NCBI GenBank assembly: GCA_934699135.1
Contig: CAKUVM010000028.1
Location: 1 to 21,662, forward strand
From: an uncultured Bacteroidales bacterium
GTDB taxonomy: Bacteria > Bacteroidota > Bacteroidia > Bacteroidales > Marinilabiliaceae
Direction of reading: 5' to 3'
DNA length: 21,662 nt
Part shown: piece by piece, positions 7,201 through 15,457 of the stretch
Numbering within the stretch: the stretch's first letter is position 1
Layout: each line of letters begins with the position of its first letter
The notes under the pieces: generated by a model
The model's database searches: none
What the model was told of the DNA's origin: nothing
The model's input: the letters and a program-made list of their open reading frames with translations, nothing else
Translations under genes and position numbers: made by a program

Positions 7201-9767
7201 CATAGCAGCAGTTGCGCCACTCTGAAGAAGAGTGCCGAGACGACCCACGCCACAGCAGTGGTGTATGCGGCCGTGAAGACGGCCCATTTCCAAGAACCCG
7301 TCTCGGCCTTTATGGCGGCCACGGTGGCCAGGCAGGGGAAGTAGAGCAGGATGAAGAGCAGGTAGGCGTAGGCCGAGACGGGTGTCATGCCGTCGGCCTC
7401 CATCTTCTGCCTCAGTGCCGTATACTTGCCCTGGTCGCCGTCTTGCTCGGCGGCTTCTAGGCTGTCATCGTCGGCGAAACTGTCATCATCGGCATAGAGC
7501 ACGCCGAGCGTTGACGCCACAATCTCTTTGGCGCCGACACCGGCAATGATGCTGACGTCTTGTTTCCAGGTGAAGCCCTGCGGGCGGAACACAGGCTCCA
7601 CAAACTGCCCAATCTGGCCAATGAAGCTGCGCTCCTGCTGCTCTTGCCGGCTCACGCCCTCGTGGCGCGGGAAGTAGCCTAGCGCCCACACTATCACGCT
7701 GGCCACCAAAATTATGCCTCCCATCTTTTTGAGGTATTGGCGGCCTCGCTCCCACGTGTGGCGGCAAATGGCCTTGGCTGTCGGGAATCGGTATGGCGGC
7801 AGCTCCATGACGAACGGGGTGTCGTCATCGCGCATGACGAAGCGGCAGAAGACGCGGCTCATAATCACCGCCATGACGACGCCCAAGGCGTATAGTGACA
7901 CCACGATGGCCGCTTGCCACCGCGCGGCGAAGAAAGTGCCGACGATCATGATGTAGATGGGCAGCCGCGCCGAGCAGCTCATAAACGGCACCACGAGCAT
8001 GGTGACGAGCCTGCTCCGCCTGCTCTCGATGGTGCGGGTGGCCATGATGGCCGGCACGTTGCAGCCGAAGCCCATGATGAGGGGGATGAAAGACTTGCCG
8101 TGGAGGCCCATGCGGTGCATGAACTTGTCCATAATGAAAGCGGCGCGGGCCATGTAGCCCGAGTCTTCCATAAGCGCGATGAAGAAGTAGAGGATGAGGA
8201 TTTGCGGCAGGAAGACGATGACGGACCCCACGCCAGCCAGCGCGCCGTCAATGACCATGTCGCGCACAGGACCTGCCGGCATCAGCCCGCCGAGCGTCTG
8301 CCCCAGCCACGCCACGCCGGCGTCAATCCAGTCCATTGGCACTTGGCCAAGCGTGAATGTCACCTCGAACATAAGGAAAAGGATGGCGAAGAAGAGCGGG
8401 AAGCCCAGCCATCTGTTGGTGACGAGCTTGTCTATCACGTGGGTCATGCGATAGGCCCCGAGCTTGTCTCCCATCTTGTACCCGGCCTCGGCCAGGGCGC
8501 CGCGGATGAACCCGTATTTGGCGTCCATGATGGCGGTCTCGCTGTCGGTCTGCAGGTCGGCCTGTATTTGCGCCTGGGCCTTGCGGCAGGCCGCGTTCAC
8601 CTCGGCCGCGTTGGGCAGAGAGGCAACGATGTCTTGCGTAGCCTTGTCATTTTCCAGCATCTTGATGGCCAGGTAGCGCGTGGAGTATTTTGTGCGCACT
8701 TGCGAGTCGGCCCTGAGGGTCTGCTGCACCGTGGCAATGGCTTTCTCGACATATTGGCCGTGGTTGACGTGGATGTGGCGTGCCACGTTGCGCCTGGGCT
8801 TGTCTCCGCTGGCGAAGTCCTCGTCATGGTCCGCGACGGAGTCTTTCTCGGCCATCTGGTCATGCCATTTGCGGATGTCTCGCGCCACGTCGGGATTTAT
8901 GTTGCCCTGCGCGTCGAGGAAGTCAAGGCCCTCATACATGTTTATGATGACGTGGAAGAGCGTCTTGACACCCTTGCCCGTCTTGAAGACGGTGGGGATC
9001 ATGGGCACGCCCAGCAGCGAGCCGAGTTTGTCGCAGTCCAGCTTGTCTCCGCGGCTCTCCATCTCGTCATACATGTTGAGGGCGCACACCATGCGCAGGT
9101 TCATGTCTATGAGCTGCGTGGTCAGGTAGAGGTTGCGCTCAATGTTGCTGGCGTCTATGACGTTGATGATGACGTCTGGCGTCTTGTCCACAATCTGTCG
9201 CCTCACGTACATCTCCTCAGGGCTGTATGCCGTGAGCGAATATGTGCCCGGCAGGTCCACTATGTTGAAGTCGTAGCCCTCAAATGTGGCGTGGCCCTCT
9301 TTGGCGTCCACCGTCACGCCGGAGTAGTTGCCGACCCTCTCGTGGGCGCCCGAGGCGAAGTTGAAGAGCGACGTCTTCCCGCAGTTGGGGTTCCCCACCA
9401 GGGCCACGTTGATGGTGCGCCGCTTGCGCATGGCGGCCTCTTTCATCTTGGCCTCGTCGGTTATGAGGCCGCAGTCGTCATCTTCGAAAATTTGGCTTTT
9501 TTGCGAGTCCGCGTCGTCATTGCGCATGAACTCTTTGGCCTCTTCGGGTGTCATGACCTCAATCATGGCGGCCTCGTCGCGCCGCAGGGATATTTCGTAG
9601 CCCAGTAGCCTGTATTTTATGGGGTCGCGCAGCGGGGCGCTCAGCAAAACCTCCACCATGTTGCCGCGGATGAAGCCCATTTCCACAATGCGCTTGCGGA
9701 ACCCTCCGTGGCCCAAGACTTTTACCACCACGGCCTTATCGCCAGTGTTAAGCTCGGAAAGTCTCAT
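7200..9767 (-). CDS. feoB: Ferrous iron transporter FeoAB (FeoA-FeoB fusion)
   Basis: This 855-residue fusion has a FeoA SH3-like domain at residues 1-75 (MRLSELNTGDKAVVVKVLGHGGFRKRIVEMGF), an acidic linker (about 83-110), then FeoB. The FeoB G domain has G1 GNPNCGKTS (125-133), G3 DLPGTYSL and G4 NMYD. The membrane part has two gate regions, including SVIVFLPQILILYFFIALMEDSGYMARAAF and GVGAKEIVASTLGVLYADD. FeoB imports Fe2+ across the inner membrane, powered or gated by nucleotide hydrolysis; FeoA assists. FeoA-FeoB fusion is common in Bacteroidota. There is no separate feoC. It has its own promoter and ends just before the S24 regulator. No clear Fur box was seen by eye. Confidence 0.96.
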   Translation of the reverse strand: MRLSELNTGDKAVVVKVLGHGGFRKRIVEMGFIRGNMVEVLLSAPLRDPIKYRLLGYEISLRRDEAAMIEVMTPEEAKEFMRNDDADSQKSQIFEDDDCGLITDEAKMKEAAMRKRRTINVALVGNPNCGKTSLFNFASGAHERVGNYSGVTVDAKEGHATFEGYDFNIVDLPGTYSLTAYSPEEMYVRRQIVDKTPDVIINVIDASNIERNLYLTTQLIDMNLRMVCALNMYDEMESRGDKLDCDKLGSLLGVPMIPTVFKTGKGVKTLFHVIINMYEGLDFLDAQGNINPDVARDIRKWHDQMAEKDSVADHDEDFASGDKPRRNVARHIHVNHGQYVEKAIATVQQTLRADSQVRTKYSTRYLAIKMLENDKATQDIVASLPNAAEVNAACRKAQAQIQADLQTDSETAIMDAKYGFIRGALAEAGYKMGDKLGAYRMTHVIDKLVTNRWLGFPLFFAILFLMFEVTFTLGQVPMDWIDAGVAWLGQTLGGLMPAGPVRDMVIDGALAGVGSVIVFLPQILILYFFIALMEDSGYMARAAFIMDKFMHRMGLHGKSFIPLIMGFGCNVPAIMATRTIESRRSRLVTMLVVPFMSCSARLPIYIMIVGTFFAARWQAAIVVSLYALGVVMAVIMSRVFCRFVMRDDDTPFVMELPPYRFPTAKAICRHTWERGRQYLKKMGGIILVASVIVWALGYFPRHEGVSRQEQQERSFIGQIGQFVEPVFRPQGFTWKQDVSIIAGVGAKEIVASTLGVLYADDDSFADDDSLEAAEQDGDQGKYTALRQKMEADGMTPVSAYAYLLFILLYFPCLATVAAIKAETGSWKWAVFTAAYTTAVAWVVSALFFRVAQLLL

Positions 9768-9794
9768 GTCTCTTTATGTTTACTTTTAACGTTT

Positions 9795-9825
9795 CAAAGT
9801 TACGTCATGCTAGTGAGAATTTAAA
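9795..9825 (-). promoter_or_regulatory. Promoter of feoAB
   Basis: The minus strand has TTTA (9825-9822), a 19-nt spacer and TAACTTTG (9802-9795). The latter is a perfect TAnnTTTG -7 box. The predicted leader is about 20 nt to the ATG at 9767. Confidence 0.6.
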
Positions 9826-9844
9826 GCGCAAACGCTGTGGGAAA

Positions 9845-9880
9845 CAAAAAAGGCGACCGCCCCAACTCGGGGCGGCCGCC
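9845..9880 (-). terminator. Rho-independent terminator of secDF
   Basis: On the minus strand, 12-nt arms (9880-9869 and 9863-9852, one mismatch) with the sequence GGCGGCCGCCCC flank a 5-nt loop and are followed at once by TTTTTTG. It sits 30 nt after the secDF stop and before the feoAB promoter region. Confidence 0.9.
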
Positions 9881-9909
9881 GATATCTCTTGAGAAATTAT
9901 TTCAGCCGG

Positions 9910-12891
9910 CTATTTGACGGCCTTTTGCCTCTTGGCCTTGCGCGCTATGATCTCGTAAGCGATAGGCGTGGCGAGAAGCATGGAGCTGAACGTGCCGACG
10001 AACATGCCGACGAACATGGCGAAGACAAAGCCGCGAATCACCTCACCGCCAAACAGGAAGATGACCAGCAGGGTGACGAGGGTTGTGGCCGAGGTGTTAA
10101 CCGTACGCGCGAGAGTGGAGTTGAGCGCGTTGTTCATGACAGCCGCCGGGTCGGCTTTGGGCATGAGGCCAAACGACTCGCGGACACGGTCGAAGATGAC
10201 CACGGTGTTGTTGATTGAGTAGCCGACGATGGTGAGGATCGCGGCCACGAACGACTGGTCGACCTCCATGGAGAACGGCATAATGGAATAGCAGAGAGAG
10301 AAGACGCCCAGCGTGAAGATGACATCGTGAGCGAGGCCGACAACGGCTGCCACGCCATAGGCCACTTTGCGGAAGCGGGCGAAGATGTAGAGGAACATGA
10401 CGAGGAGCGACAGCACAATGCAGTAGACGGCCTTCTCGGTCATGTCTGAAGCCATGGTCGGGCCCACCTTCTGCGAACTCATTCTGTAGTCTGTCAAGAA
10501 AGTGTCTTTGTCAACGCCCTCGGGCAGATAGCTCTTGACACCGTCGTAGAGACGCTGCTCAATGTCATGGGTGGCCTCGGCGGAGGTGTTGTCAACATTG
10601 AAGTTGGTGGCGATGCGGACTTGATTGTCGTTGCCGTAGGTCTTGACCTCGATGTTGGCGCCATCGAAAGCCTTGAAGAGCGAGCTCTGCACGTCGGCCG
10701 ATGAGACGGGCTGCTCAAAACGGACCACGAAAATCTGGCCGCCGGTGAAGTCGATGCCCTTGGAGAGGCCGCGGAAGCAAAGCGAGCCGATGCAGACAAT
10801 CATGGCCACGGCGTAGACAACGTAATAAGCCTTGCGCTTGCCGAGGAAGTCGAAGCTGACGTTTTGCAGGAAGTTCTCGGTGAACTTGGTGCCGAATCGC
10901 ATATTACCGTCTTTGGAGGCGAGGCGGTCTATGATGATGTGGCTGAGGAAGACTGCCGTGAAGAACGAGCAGACGATACCAATCATGAGGGTGGTGGCGA
11001 AGCCGCGGATCGGGCCCGTGCCGAACGTGAAGAGGATGACGGCCGTCAGGAACGTGGTGAGGTTGGAGTCCACAATGGCGGACATGGCGTTAGAGTAGCC
11101 CGTCTGGATGGCGTTCTGTAGTGAGTGGCCGGAGCGGAGCTCTTCCTTGATGCGCTCGTAAGTGATGACGTTGGCGTCAACGGCCATACCGATGGTGAGG
11201 ACGATACCGGCTATGCCAGGCAGCGTCAGGACGGCGCCGAACGACGCGAGGACACCCACGATAAAGAAGAGGTTGCAGATGAGGGCGAAGTCGGCAGTGA
11301 GGCCGGCCTTGACGCCGTAGAAGACAACCATGTAGATCAGGACTGCCACGAAGGCAATGAGGAACGACCACAGGCCGGCCTCAATGGCCTCCTGACCCAA
11401 AGACGGGCCCACGACAGTGTCCTCTACGATGGTTGCGGGAGCAGGGAGCTTGCCGCTCCTGAGGACGTTGGCGAGGTCTTGCGCCTCCTCGGTGGTGAAG
11501 TTGCCTGTGATCTGGCTCTGGCCGCCTGTGATCTCGTTCTGTACGGTGGGGTAGCTATATACGAAACCGTCGAGGACGATGGCGATGGAGCGTTTCTGGT
11601 TGGCCTTGGTGAGCTGGGCCCACTTGCGCGCGCCCTCGCTGTTCATGGTCATGGAGACCTCGTAGGCCGCGCCGCCATTTTGAGACACTTGCGAGCGGGC
11701 GTTGGTGATGACGTCGCCCTCGAGCGGCGCGCGCCCGGTGTTGCTGGTCTGCTTGATGGCAATCAGCTCGTAGAGCTGCTCTTTGGGGTTGCACTGGATG
11801 CCATAGTAGCGGGTGGCTTCTTCTCCCTTCATGGGCTTTACGCCCCAGAGGAGGCGGAGGTCGTGAGGCAGGGCGCGGCGCACGGCGTCTGATTTGAGGT
11901 ACTCGTCAACCTTGTCGCGGTCTTTGGCGAAGGCGAAGCCCACGAGCGGGCTGCTGCCGGCCTGGATGGGGTGGAGGTATGTGAAGAGGGACTCGACGCG
12001 GCCTGCGGCGGCTGTGGCGGTGTCTTGGCTCTGAGTCTCGCCGAGGAGGGCGAGAGCCGTGGAGTCTGCCTCGGCGGCGGGGGCTGCGGCTGTGGCGGCC
12101 GCGCTGTCCGCGGCAACGACCGTGCGCGTGGCGGCGTCGGCCTCGATAAGCCTGGAGAGGATCTCATTGTTGGTGTAGGTCTCCCAGAACTCGAGGCTGG
12201 CGGTGCCCTGGAGGAGCTTGCGGACGCGCTGCGGGTCTGTCACGCCGGGCAGCTCAATCATCACGCGGCCCTTCTTCTCCAGCTCCTGGATGTTGGGCTG
12301 CGCCACGCCGAAGCGGTCGATGCGGGTGCGGAGGACGTTGAAGGCGTTCTGGATGGCGCCGTCAGCCTCTTCGCGGAGCACGCTGATGACCTGGCTGTTC
12401 GACATGGAGAGGTCGATGCGGTCTTTGAGATCCACAGTGGCGAAGATGGTTGCCAACTGGCCGTTGGGGCTGAGCTTCTCAAACTCTTGGCCGAAGAGTG
12501 TGATGAAGTCGGACGTTGACGACTTCTCGCGCTCTATGGCGTTGTCTATGGCCTGGTTGAATATGGGGTCGGTGTTGTAGCCGGAGAGAGCCTTGACGAT
12601 GTCGGAGACTTTGACCTCGAGGATGAGGTTCATGCCGCCCTTGAGGTCGAGGCCGAAGTTGATCTCCTTGCTCTTGCACTCCAGATAGGTGTATTTCTTG
12701 ATCCACAAGAAGTTGTAGACCGGCTCGTTCGCGATGGAGTCCAGATACGCGGCCTCCACCTTGGGGTCGCCAGCCGATGCCTCCTTAGCGTCGCTCTCCA
12801 CTTTCTTCGTGAAGAAGGTGAAGGACAATTGGTACAGACACACGAGCGCCAGGAGTATGGCGAATGTCCGTACAGCTCCTTTGTTTTGCAT
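9910..12891 (-). CDS. secDF: Protein translocase subunit SecDF (SecD-SecF fusion)
   Basis: This 993-residue membrane protein uses the proton-motive force to help secreted proteins leave the SecYEG channel on the periplasmic side. The SecD half begins with a membrane helix (about 8-26), then the conserved GLDLKGG motif (80-86), the large periplasmic P1 domain, and a helix bundle containing GIVLTIGMAVDANVITYERIKEEL. The SecF half starts near residue 670 with its own helix and GIDFTGG (about 712-718), and ends with SINNTVVIFDRVRE and a final helix bundle. The single-chain SecDF is typical of Bacteroidota. An Ala/Thr-rich low-complexity stretch (about residues 250-300) is inserted in the P1 region. 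It has its own strong promoter and a strong terminator, so it is a single-gene unit. Confidence 0.97.
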   Translation of the reverse strand: MQNKGAVRTFAILLALVCLYQLSFTFFTKKVESDAKEASAGDPKVEAAYLDSIANEPVYNFLWIKKYTYLECKSKEINFGLDLKGGMNLILEVKVSDIVKALSGYNTDPIFNQAIDNAIEREKSSTSDFITLFGQEFEKLSPNGQLATIFATVDLKDRIDLSMSNSQVISVLREEADGAIQNAFNVLRTRIDRFGVAQPNIQELEKKGRVMIELPGVTDPQRVRKLLQGTASLEFWETYTNNEILSRLIEADAATRTVVAADSAAATAAAPAAEADSTALALLGETQSQDTATAAAGRVESLFTYLHPIQAGSSPLVGFAFAKDRDKVDEYLKSDAVRRALPHDLRLLWGVKPMKGEEATRYYGIQCNPKEQLYELIAIKQTSNTGRAPLEGDVITNARSQVSQNGGAAYEVSMTMNSEGARKWAQLTKANQKRSIAIVLDGFVYSYPTVQNEITGGQSQITGNFTTEEAQDLANVLRSGKLPAPATIVEDTVVGPSLGQEAIEAGLWSFLIAFVAVLIYMVVFYGVKAGLTADFALICNLFFIVGVLASFGAVLTLPGIAGIVLTIGMAVDANVITYERIKEELRSGHSLQNAIQTGYSNAMSAIVDSNLTTFLTAVILFTFGTGPIRGFATTLMIGIVCSFFTAVFLSHIIIDRLASKDGNMRFGTKFTENFLQNVSFDFLGKRKAYYVVYAVAMIVCIGSLCFRGLSKGIDFTGGQIFVVRFEQPVSSADVQSSLFKAFDGANIEVKTYGNDNQVRIATNFNVDNTSAEATHDIEQRLYDGVKSYLPEGVDKDTFLTDYRMSSQKVGPTMASDMTEKAVYCIVLSLLVMFLYIFARFRKVAYGVAAVVGLAHDVIFTLGVFSLCYSIMPFSMEVDQSFVAAILTIVGYSINNTVVIFDRVRESFGLMPKADPAAVMNNALNSTLARTVNTSATTLVTLLVIFLFGGEVIRGFVFAMFVGMFVGTFSSMLLATPIAYEIIARKAKRQKAVK

Positions 12892-12946
12892 CTCTAGAAT
12901 AGTTTTTTGTATGTAAGCTACTATATCATTTAGCTAATATAACGCG

Positions 12947-12978
12947 CAAAGATATTAAAACAATTTAGGAAAGACAAA
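12947..12978 (-). promoter_or_regulatory. Promoter of secDF
   Basis: The minus strand shows TTTG (12978-12975), a 20-nt spacer and TATCTTTG (12954-12947). Both match the Bacteroidota consensus fully. The predicted 5' leader is about 50 nt and AT-rich. Confidence 0.75.
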
Positions 12979-13014
12979 ATGGCCGCGCCTCATAATGACG
13001 GGCCGTGCCCAGTG

Positions 13015-14019
13015 TCAGGCCTCTTGGGCGGGCTTGTTCATCTCCCTCCACAAGATGTCTTTCAGCTGCGTGACGTTTAGTCCCGTGTGGGAGGAGAAGA
13101 TGACCGTCGGGATGTCGGTCGGCAGCCGGGCCTCGATCTTGGCGCGGTCTTCGTCCGTCACAAGGTCGGCTTTGGAGATGGCCAAGACTCGGTCTTTGTC
13201 TAGCAGCTGCGGGTTGTAGCGTCGCAGCTCGTCTAGCAGGACGTTGTATGCCGCCAAGACGTCCTCAGTGTCGGCCGGCACGAGGAACAGCAGTATGGAG
13301 TTTCGCTCTATGTGTCGTAAGAATCTCAGCCCCAGGCCTTTGCCTTCTGCCGCGCCCTCGATGATCCCAGGGATGTCCGCCATGCAGAACGAGCGCCCGT
13401 CTCGATATGACACGATGCCGAGGTTGGGCACGAGCGTTGTGAACGGGTAGTCGGCAATCTCTGGTTTGGCCGCCGAGACCACGGAGAGGAGGGTGGACTT
13501 GCCGGCGTTGGGGAAGCCAACGAGGCCGACGTCGGCGAGTACCTTGAGCTCCAGTATGGCCGTCAGCTCCTCGCCATCCTCACCGGGCTGCGCGAAGCGC
13601 GGGGTCTGGAACGTGGACGTGCGGAAGTGCCAGTTGCCCTGGCCGCCTCGCCCTCCCTTGGCCAATATTTTCTCCTCGCCGTCTTGCGTGATTTCGAACA
13701 GCGTCTCGCCCGTGTCGGCGTTCTTGATCACCGTGCCGAGCGGCACTTCTATTATCTGGTCTTTGCCGTCGCGGCCGAAAGCCCTCTCGCGCCCTCCGCG
13801 CTCTCCGTCTTCCGCGAAGACGTGGCGCGCGAACTTGAGGTGTATGAGGGTCCAGAATTGCTTGTTGCCGCGCACGATGACGTGGCCGCCGCGCCCGCCG
13901 TCGCCGCCGTCGGGTCCGCCTTTCTCAATATATTTGACGTGGCGCAGGTGTGCTGAGCCAGGCCCCCCGTGTCCGGAGCGGCAGTATATTTTGACGTAGT
14001 CTACGAAGTTAGATGCCAC
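13015..14019 (-). CDS. obg: GTPase Obg/CgtA
   Basis: This 334-residue protein has the glycine-rich Obg fold (1-158, e.g. YIEKGGPDGGDGGRGGHVIV) followed by the GTPase domain. The GTPase domain has G1 GFPNAGKS (168-175), switch region DYPFTTLVPNLG, G3 DIPG (215-218) and G4 SKAD (282-285). Obg binds the large ribosomal subunit and links ribosome assembly to GTP/ppGpp levels. It ends shortly after the G domain and lacks the C-terminal OCT domain found in some Firmicutes homologues. It lies 117 nt downstream of adk, same strand; the hpt-adk-obg order suggests one transcript. No promoter box was found in the gap. Confidence 0.96.
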   Translation of the reverse strand: MASNFVDYVKIYCRSGHGGPGSAHLRHVKYIEKGGPDGGDGGRGGHVIVRGNKQFWTLIHLKFARHVFAEDGERGGRERAFGRDGKDQIIEVPLGTVIKNADTGETLFEITQDGEEKILAKGGRGGQGNWHFRTSTFQTPRFAQPGEDGEELTAILELKVLADVGLVGFPNAGKSTLLSVVSAAKPEIADYPFTTLVPNLGIVSYRDGRSFCMADIPGIIEGAAEGKGLGLRFLRHIERNSILLFLVPADTEDVLAAYNVLLDELRRYNPQLLDKDRVLAISKADLVTDEDRAKIEARLPTDIPTVIFSSHTGLNVTQLKDILWREMNKPAQEA

Positions 14020-14136
14020 GGTTGTGCGTTAAGGTTGTGGTGTGTTTGATAAAGTGGAAACCCTGTCGCCCTGCCTCTGTTTTGCCAGGGGCTGGGACGG
14101 CAGGGTGGTGTGGTTTGCAAGGGTTGTGGCGCAGGG

Positions 14137-14709
14137 TTATTTCCTTGCGTCCACGGCTTTCTTGATGTCGGCGAAGATGCCGTCAATTGAGCCTACGCCC
14201 TTGATGTTGACTGCCACGCCCTCTTTCTTGTAAAAGTCGAGGACGGGTTTTGTCTGCTCGTCATAGGTCACGAGCCTCTTCTGTATGGTCTCGAGGTTGT
14301 CATCGGAGCGTCCGCTGGTCTTGCCGCGCTCTATGAGCCTGGTTATCAGCTCATCGTTGGGAACCTCCAGGTTGAGGCATACGTTGACGGTCGTCTTGTA
14401 TGTGGCGAGGAGGTCTTTGAGTGCCTTCGCCTGAGCCACGGTGCGGGGGAAGCCGTCGAAGATGACTCCGTTGACCTTTACCATCTTGTCAAGGTAGGAG
14501 TCTATCATGCCAATGATGACCTCGTCCGGCACCAGCTCACCCTTGTCCATATGGCCCTTGGCCAGAGCCCCGAGCTGGGTGTTGGTGCTGATCTCCTTGC
14601 GGAGGAGGTCGCCGGTGGATATGTGTGCGAGGTTGTATTCCTTGATCAGGTTCTCACTCTGAGTGCCCTTGCCAGATCCTGGGGGGCCAAAAATGACGAT
14701 GTTCAACAT
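14137..14709 (-). CDS. adk: Adenylate kinase
   Basis: This 190-residue enzyme interconverts ATP + AMP and 2 ADP. It has the P-loop GPPGSGKGTQ (8-17), the AMP-binding stretch ISTGDLLRKEI, the motif DGFPRTVAQAKAL and the LID region LIERGKTSGRSDDN. The length and the compact LID show the short form without a zinc-binding LID insert. It is 50 nt downstream of hpt and 117 nt upstream of obg, in a purine-nucleotide gene group. The gap to hpt contains no recognisable promoter, so cotranscription is likely. Confidence 0.97.
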   Translation of the reverse strand: MLNIVIFGPPGSGKGTQSENLIKEYNLAHISTGDLLRKEISTNTQLGALAKGHMDKGELVPDEVIIGMIDSYLDKMVKVNGVIFDGFPRTVAQAKALKDLLATYKTTVNVCLNLEVPNDELITRLIERGKTSGRSDDNLETIQKRLVTYDEQTKPVLDFYKKEGVAVNIKGVGSIDGIFADIKKAVDARK

Positions 14710-14759
14710 TTCTATTGAAGGTTATATAGTATGTTTTTCTTGCGTTTTTGCGGGGTCGC

Positions 14760-15296
14760 CTAGGGGACCAGGGTCAGGATCTCTGGCATGTTGCGCCCGT
14801 AGCCGTCATAGTCCAGGCCATAGCCCACAATGAAGTCGTTGGGGATCTCCAGTCCGATGTATTCCGGCTTCCTCGGCAGCTTGCAGCTGCCGGGTTTGAA
14901 GAGCATGGTGGCCACGCGCACTTCGGCCGCGCCCTTGGCTTTGCATTGCTCCACGAGCATCTGTATGGTGACTCCGGTGTCCACAATGTCCTCAATGAGG
15001 ACTACCGTGCGGCCCTCCAGGCTCTCGTTGAGGCCGATGAGCTCCTTGACGACACCAGTGGACTTGGTGCCGCTGTATGAGGCGAGCTTGACAAACGAGA
15101 TGCGCGATGGGATGTTGACCTTTTTCATAAGGTCGGCTGCGAACATAAAGGCGCCGTTGAGGACGCAAAGGAAGAGAGGGTCTCTGCCGTCGAGGTCCTT
15201 GTTTATGGCCTCGGCCACCTTGGCCACTGCCTCTTGAATCTGCGCCTCAGGGTATGAGGTCTCGAATTGTTTGTCTAGGATGGTGACTCTTGCCAT
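14760..15296 (-). CDS. hpt: Hypoxanthine phosphoribosyltransferase
   Basis: This 178-residue type I phosphoribosyltransferase has the PRPP-binding motif VVLIEDIVDTGVT and upstream strands DPLFLCVLNGAFMFAADL and ISFVKLASYSGTKSTG, typical of HPRT. It salvages hypoxanthine (and usually guanine) with PRPP to form IMP or GMP in the cytoplasm. The start at 15296 (MARVTILDKQFE) is chosen because homology begins there. The frame is open 75 nt further to 15371, but those codons translate through the leader hairpin. It is divergent from purE (de novo purine synthesis), with a 161-nt intergenic region holding the hairpin and promoter boxes. Confidence 0.95.
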   Translation of the reverse strand: MARVTILDKQFETSYPEAQIQEAVAKVAEAINKDLDGRDPLFLCVLNGAFMFAADLMKKVNIPSRISFVKLASYSGTKSTGVVKELIGLNESLEGRTVVLIEDIVDTGVTIQMLVEQCKAKGAAEVRVATMLFKPGSCKLPRKPEYIGLEIPNDFIVGYGLDYDGYGRNMPEILTLVP

Positions 15297-15324
15297 TTGT
15301 TTTTGTGCGCAATGTTTTGAGGCC

Positions 15325-15359
15325 AGGCGGCTTGCGGGCCATCCGTCCGCAAGCCGCCT
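15325..15359 (-). promoter_or_regulatory. Perfect 13-bp stem-loop in the hpt leader / hpt-purE intergenic region
   Basis: The arms AGGCGGCTTGCGG (15325-15337) and CCGCAAGCCGCCT (15347-15359) pair perfectly around a 9-nt loop. Neither strand has a T-tract next to it, so it is not a standard terminator. The predicted hpt -7 box lies 9 nt further upstream, which would put this hairpin at the very 5' end of the hpt mRNA, about 30 nt before the ATG. Confidence 0.8.
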
Positions 15360-15368
15360 GACGATGGG

Positions 15369-15376
15369 CAAAAGTA
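15369..15376 (-). promoter_or_regulatory. Putative -7 element of the hpt-adk-obg transcript
   Basis: On the minus strand, TACTTTTG is a perfect TAnnTTTG. A convincing -33 TTTG at 19-21 nt is missing; a TTTA occurs at 23 nt. The predicted start is near 15362, just ahead of the hairpin. Confidence 0.5.
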
Positions 15377-15419
15377 TGAATTTTTATTTTGAGTGCTGCT
15401 AAAATCGGCGGTAATAAAA

Positions 15420-15427
15420 TAACTTTA
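15420..15427 (+). promoter_or_regulatory. Possible -7 element of purE
   Basis: TAACTTTA on the plus strand matches TAnnTTTG except for the last base, and lies 30 nt before the purE ATG. No -33 box at the normal spacing was found. Confidence 0.3.
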
Positions 15428-15457
15428 CGAAGACAAAAAGAAAAGCGAACGTAGACA

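Noticed and set aside
7914..9608. Long open frame (564 codons) on the plus strand, opposite feoAB
   Set aside because: It is antisense to the well-supported FeoAB frame, has a His/Val/Arg-skewed composition typical of a GC-rich antisense shadow, and shows no recognisable domain.
14069..14105. CCCTGCC/GGCAGGG inverted repeat between adk and obg
   Set aside because: The arms are 7 bp with a 23-nt loop and no T-tract; too weak to call a terminator or leader structure.
15297..15371. 25-codon N-terminal extension of Hpt
   Set aside because: It would translate through the leader hairpin and begin near the predicted transcription start; HPRT homology starts at the ATG at 15296.
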